From NCBI RefSeq assembly GCF_900102685.1, contig NZ_FMZA01000015.1, forward strand, positions 27,813 through 91,812: a stretch of 64,000 nt of DNA, given 5' to 3'. Position numbers and translations under genes: made by a program. Below the pieces are notes generated by a model. That model was not told the DNA's origin. It was given only the letters and a program-made list of their open reading frames with translations, and searched no databases. Of this stretch, positions 62,000 to 64,000 are shown piece after piece (position 1 is the stretch's first letter; each line of letters opens with the position of its first letter). This stretch comes from Melghirimyces thermohalophilus (lineage in GTDB: Bacteria > Bacillota > Bacilli > Thermoactinomycetales > DSM-45169).

Positions 62000-63553
62000 A
62001 TGGTGAAACCTTGGCGCAAGCTCCTGGGGATAGCGGTCACAGTTGGACTGGTTGCGGGTGCGGTGGCTTGCAAGGCGCCTCAAGCCGACTCGGATCAACG
62101 GATGACGATCACTTCCATCGATTTTTTATACTCCGACATCCCGCCTAAGGACGGCAAAGGGATCGAGATGATCAATAAACGGTTCAACGTGGATTACCAG
62201 AGAGATTTTGGGGTCTACACGGAATACAAAGAGAAGTTGGCCACACGGATGGCCTCCGGGGATATCCCCGATATCATCGGATTTGAATCTCAGATGGACC
62301 GGTCCAATTACGTGGAATGGGCTGAACAGGGAGCCTTTTTGCCGCTGAATGAGTATATCGATGACTATCCCACTTTCAAAAAAGTGCCCCAGGAAGTGTG
62401 GAACGCGGTGACCGTTGACGGGAAGATTTATGCCATTCCCAAATATTTTCCCGAACATTATTTGAATACGCCGGTGATCCGAAAAGACTGGCTGGACCAG
62501 CTCGGCTTGGAGATGCCCACCAACTACGAAGAGTTGAAAGAGGTGGCCCTCGCCTTTACCGAAGAGGACCCTGACGGCAATGGGAAGGATGATACCTACG
62601 GACTGGTGATGGCCGAACACTTGTGGCCCCATTACAACTTCGGAGCCTACTGGGATCCCAATGCCTGGTACCACCAAAACGAGCGCGACCAAGTGATTCC
62701 CGGGGTGATCACCGAGCAGCAGAAAGATACGATCGGGATGATGAGGGAGCTGTATAAAAAAGGAGCGATCAATCGGGATTTTGTACTGATCAACCCCAAT
62801 GAAGCCAACGCCCGGGAGTTTTATGCCGGCAAAGCGGGGATCATCGTGCGGGGACCGGTGGAGATGAGGGAAGCCAACATGGAGGCGCTGCAAAAAATCC
62901 ATCCCGAAGCGGAGCTGGCCCCGATTCCACCCTTTAAGGCACCGGATGGTTCCCGGGGTTACACGGCGGGCTCCGGCTACTACATGATGAACGCCCTGTC
63001 GGCGGAGTTGAAGGATGAGCCGGACAAAGTGCGCAAGATTTTGGAGATCATCGATTTCGGCCGCCGTTTTTATCCATGGGAGGAGCGAACGCCGGAGAAT
63101 GAAGCTTTCGATTGGTTATATGGATACGAGGGCAAAGGTTACAAAATGGCCGACGATCGCCCGATCGTAACCGATTCCGACAAAGGGCTGGCTCCGTATC
63201 ACTATATGCCGGACAACAAAATGTGGGCCCCCAGCAACGAAGCCAATCACTACTGGAAAACCTACCAGAACGAAGCCTACAAAGAACTGGCGAAACAGTT
63301 GGAGAAAATGCATCAACAGACCCAACATTACACCAACCCGATCCATCAGGTTTATTCCAAAACCGAAGCGCAAAAAGGCTTAGAAATCACCTGGGAGTTG
63401 TTGGATCGACAGGCGGAGATGATCACCGGCGACCGCCCCTTATCCGACTGGGACCAAATCGTCAAGAAATACCTCTCCGATGGAGGCCAACAGATCATCG
63501 ATGAAGTGAATCGTGAGATGAAAAAGAAGAAGATTCAGGGTGGATGGAAGTAG
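62000..63553 (+). CDS. ABC sugar-binding lipoprotein (copy 2)
   Basis: Solute-binding lipoprotein of 517 residues, similar along its length to the protein at 54891 and of equal length. The lipobox is VAGAVAC-K following the signal helix GIAVTVGLVAG. Conserved blocks shared with copy 1 include DGKIYAIPKYFPEHYLNTPV, DPDGNGKDDTYGLVM and PDGSRGYTAGSGYYM. AAAAGGAGGGGATT precedes the ATG. Two binding proteins for one permease pair suggest different oligomers or affinities. It is the last gene of the operon. Confidence 0.92.
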   Translation: MVKPWRKLLGIAVTVGLVAGAVACKAPQADSDQRMTITSIDFLYSDIPPKDGKGIEMINKRFNVDYQRDFGVYTEYKEKLATRMASGDIPDIIGFESQMDRSNYVEWAEQGAFLPLNEYIDDYPTFKKVPQEVWNAVTVDGKIYAIPKYFPEHYLNTPVIRKDWLDQLGLEMPTNYEELKEVALAFTEEDPDGNGKDDTYGLVMAEHLWPHYNFGAYWDPNAWYHQNERDQVIPGVITEQQKDTIGMMRELYKKGAINRDFVLINPNEANAREFYAGKAGIIVRGPVEMREANMEALQKIHPEAELAPIPPFKAPDGSRGYTAGSGYYMMNALSAELKDEPDKVRKILEIIDFGRRFYPWEERTPENEAFDWLYGYEGKGYKMADDRPIVTDSDKGLAPYHYMPDNKMWAPSNEANHYWKTYQNEAYKELAKQLEKMHQQTQHYTNPIHQVYSKTEAQKGLEITWELLDRQAEMITGDRPLSDWDQIVKKYLSDGGQQIIDEVNREMKKKKIQGGWK

Positions 63554-63794
63554 TGTAAAAATAGGACTTAAGCTGGAAGACACATTTGTCACGTATTTAA
63601 CGATATTTAACGCTGGATAAAGGGTTCCTGGGTAAAAATCATAAGGTGAGAAAGTCGGACTTCCATTTATTTGAGCCTTTTGCAAAATGGCTTTCTGGTT
63701 CAATAAACCAGAATAACACTCAGGGAAACCAGTCTTTCACTTTCGCAAACTAAAGTGATATGGGCATACGGGCAGAATTTTGGAGATTCTCTTT
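63554..63794 (+). other. Intergenic region between operon and IS element
   Basis: AT-rich. It holds a hairpin TTCTGGTT/AACCAGAA (63693-63713) and a CACTTT/AAAGTG repeat (63737-63756). These may be a transcription end or parts of the IS end. No gene is seen. No confident inverted terminal repeat can be set because the other end lies outside. Confidence 0.4.
63693..63713. terminator. Possible terminator hairpin after copy-2 lipoprotein
   Basis: TTCTGGTT pairs with AACCAGAA around loop CAATA. There is no long T tract, so it is weak as an intrinsic terminator and could be an IS end feature. Confidence 0.35.
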
Positions 63795-64000
63795 TTAAGC
63801 TACTTCTTTGGAAGCCTGGGTTTTCTTAACAGCCAGCGCGGTCGCTAATAAAACGATGGCATTCAGGTACACGTGGGTGGTTCCCTTCGAAATCCCGCAA
63901 ACATGAAGATCGTTCGTCGTGAGGTTTTCTTTTAATCGACCGTTACATCGTTCCACGCTCGTCCGTTCATCGTAAAGCTTTTTCCAGTTGCGCGATCCCC
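63795..64000 (-). mobile_element. IS4-superfamily transposase, C-terminal part
   Basis: The minus-strand frame is open to the window edge, so only about 67 C-terminal residues are visible. It reads WKKLYDERTSVERCNGRLKE then NLTTNDLHVCGISKGTTHVY. The Y-(2)-R-(3)-E-(6)-K signature (Y, R, E, K in YDERTSVERCNGRLK) identifies the DDE region of IS4-like transposases. The gene ends at TAA 63797-63795. Whether it is intact cannot be judged. Confidence 0.85.

Noticed and set aside
1..64000. CRISPR array, tRNA genes, rRNA genes or prophage
   Set aside because: I looked for regular short repeats, tRNA-like folds and phage structural genes and saw none.

Overview
The window is chromosomal DNA of moderately high GC from an endospore-forming Bacillota. 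It carries an alpha/beta-type SASP gene, the sporulation genes yqfC and yqfD, and a sigA/dnaG region. Gene order from rsmE to the yqfO homologue follows the Bacillus yqeU-yqfO region closely. Base composition, frequent GTG and TTG starts and the accessory content suggest a thermophile-like Bacillales lineage such as Thermoactinomycetaceae; this placement is an inference.

Region 1 (1-38.5 kb) is a housekeeping block: rsmE, mtaB, a small insertion (hypothetical protein, AAC(3)-like, NUDIX, deoC, Na/Pi transporter), hit, rpsU, yqeY, nfeD, floA, a SASP gene, yqfC-yqfD-phoH-pgpH-ybeY-dgkA-cdd-era-yqzL-recO, a T-box-controlled glyQ-glyS pair, ccpN-ppsR-ppdK, dnaG-sigA, then acyl-CoA dehydrogenase, acyl-CoA ligase, an M1 peptidase, a phosphoesterase, trmK and the Nif3-like gene. 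The ppsR homologue appears to start at ATT. A perfect cre box lies just after the acyl-CoA dehydrogenase promoter.

Region 2 (38.5-41 kb) holds the RNase P RNA gene, which reads as class A rather than the class B usual in Bacillus, then a secreted SGNH hydrolase and short unknown genes.

Region 3 (41-63.6 kb) is a carbohydrate-use locus. It has a very large secreted heparinase II/III-like protein, an enolase-superfamily epimerase, a GGDEF-like/HTH regulator, and a 16-kb same-strand run: Gfo/Idh/MocA oxidoreductase, NodB-like protein, two DegT aminotransferases, GH20, lipoprotein binding protein, SDR-like protein, DapA-like aldolase, DUF624, ROK kinase, LplB and LplC permeases and a second binding protein. 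There is no ABC ATPase. I infer import and intracellular breakdown of an amino-sugar-containing oligosaccharide. The two aminotransferases and the oxidoreductase suggest an uncharacterised keto-sugar/transamination route; this is the best candidate for an undescribed system.

The window ends inside an IS4-superfamily transposase gene on the minus strand.
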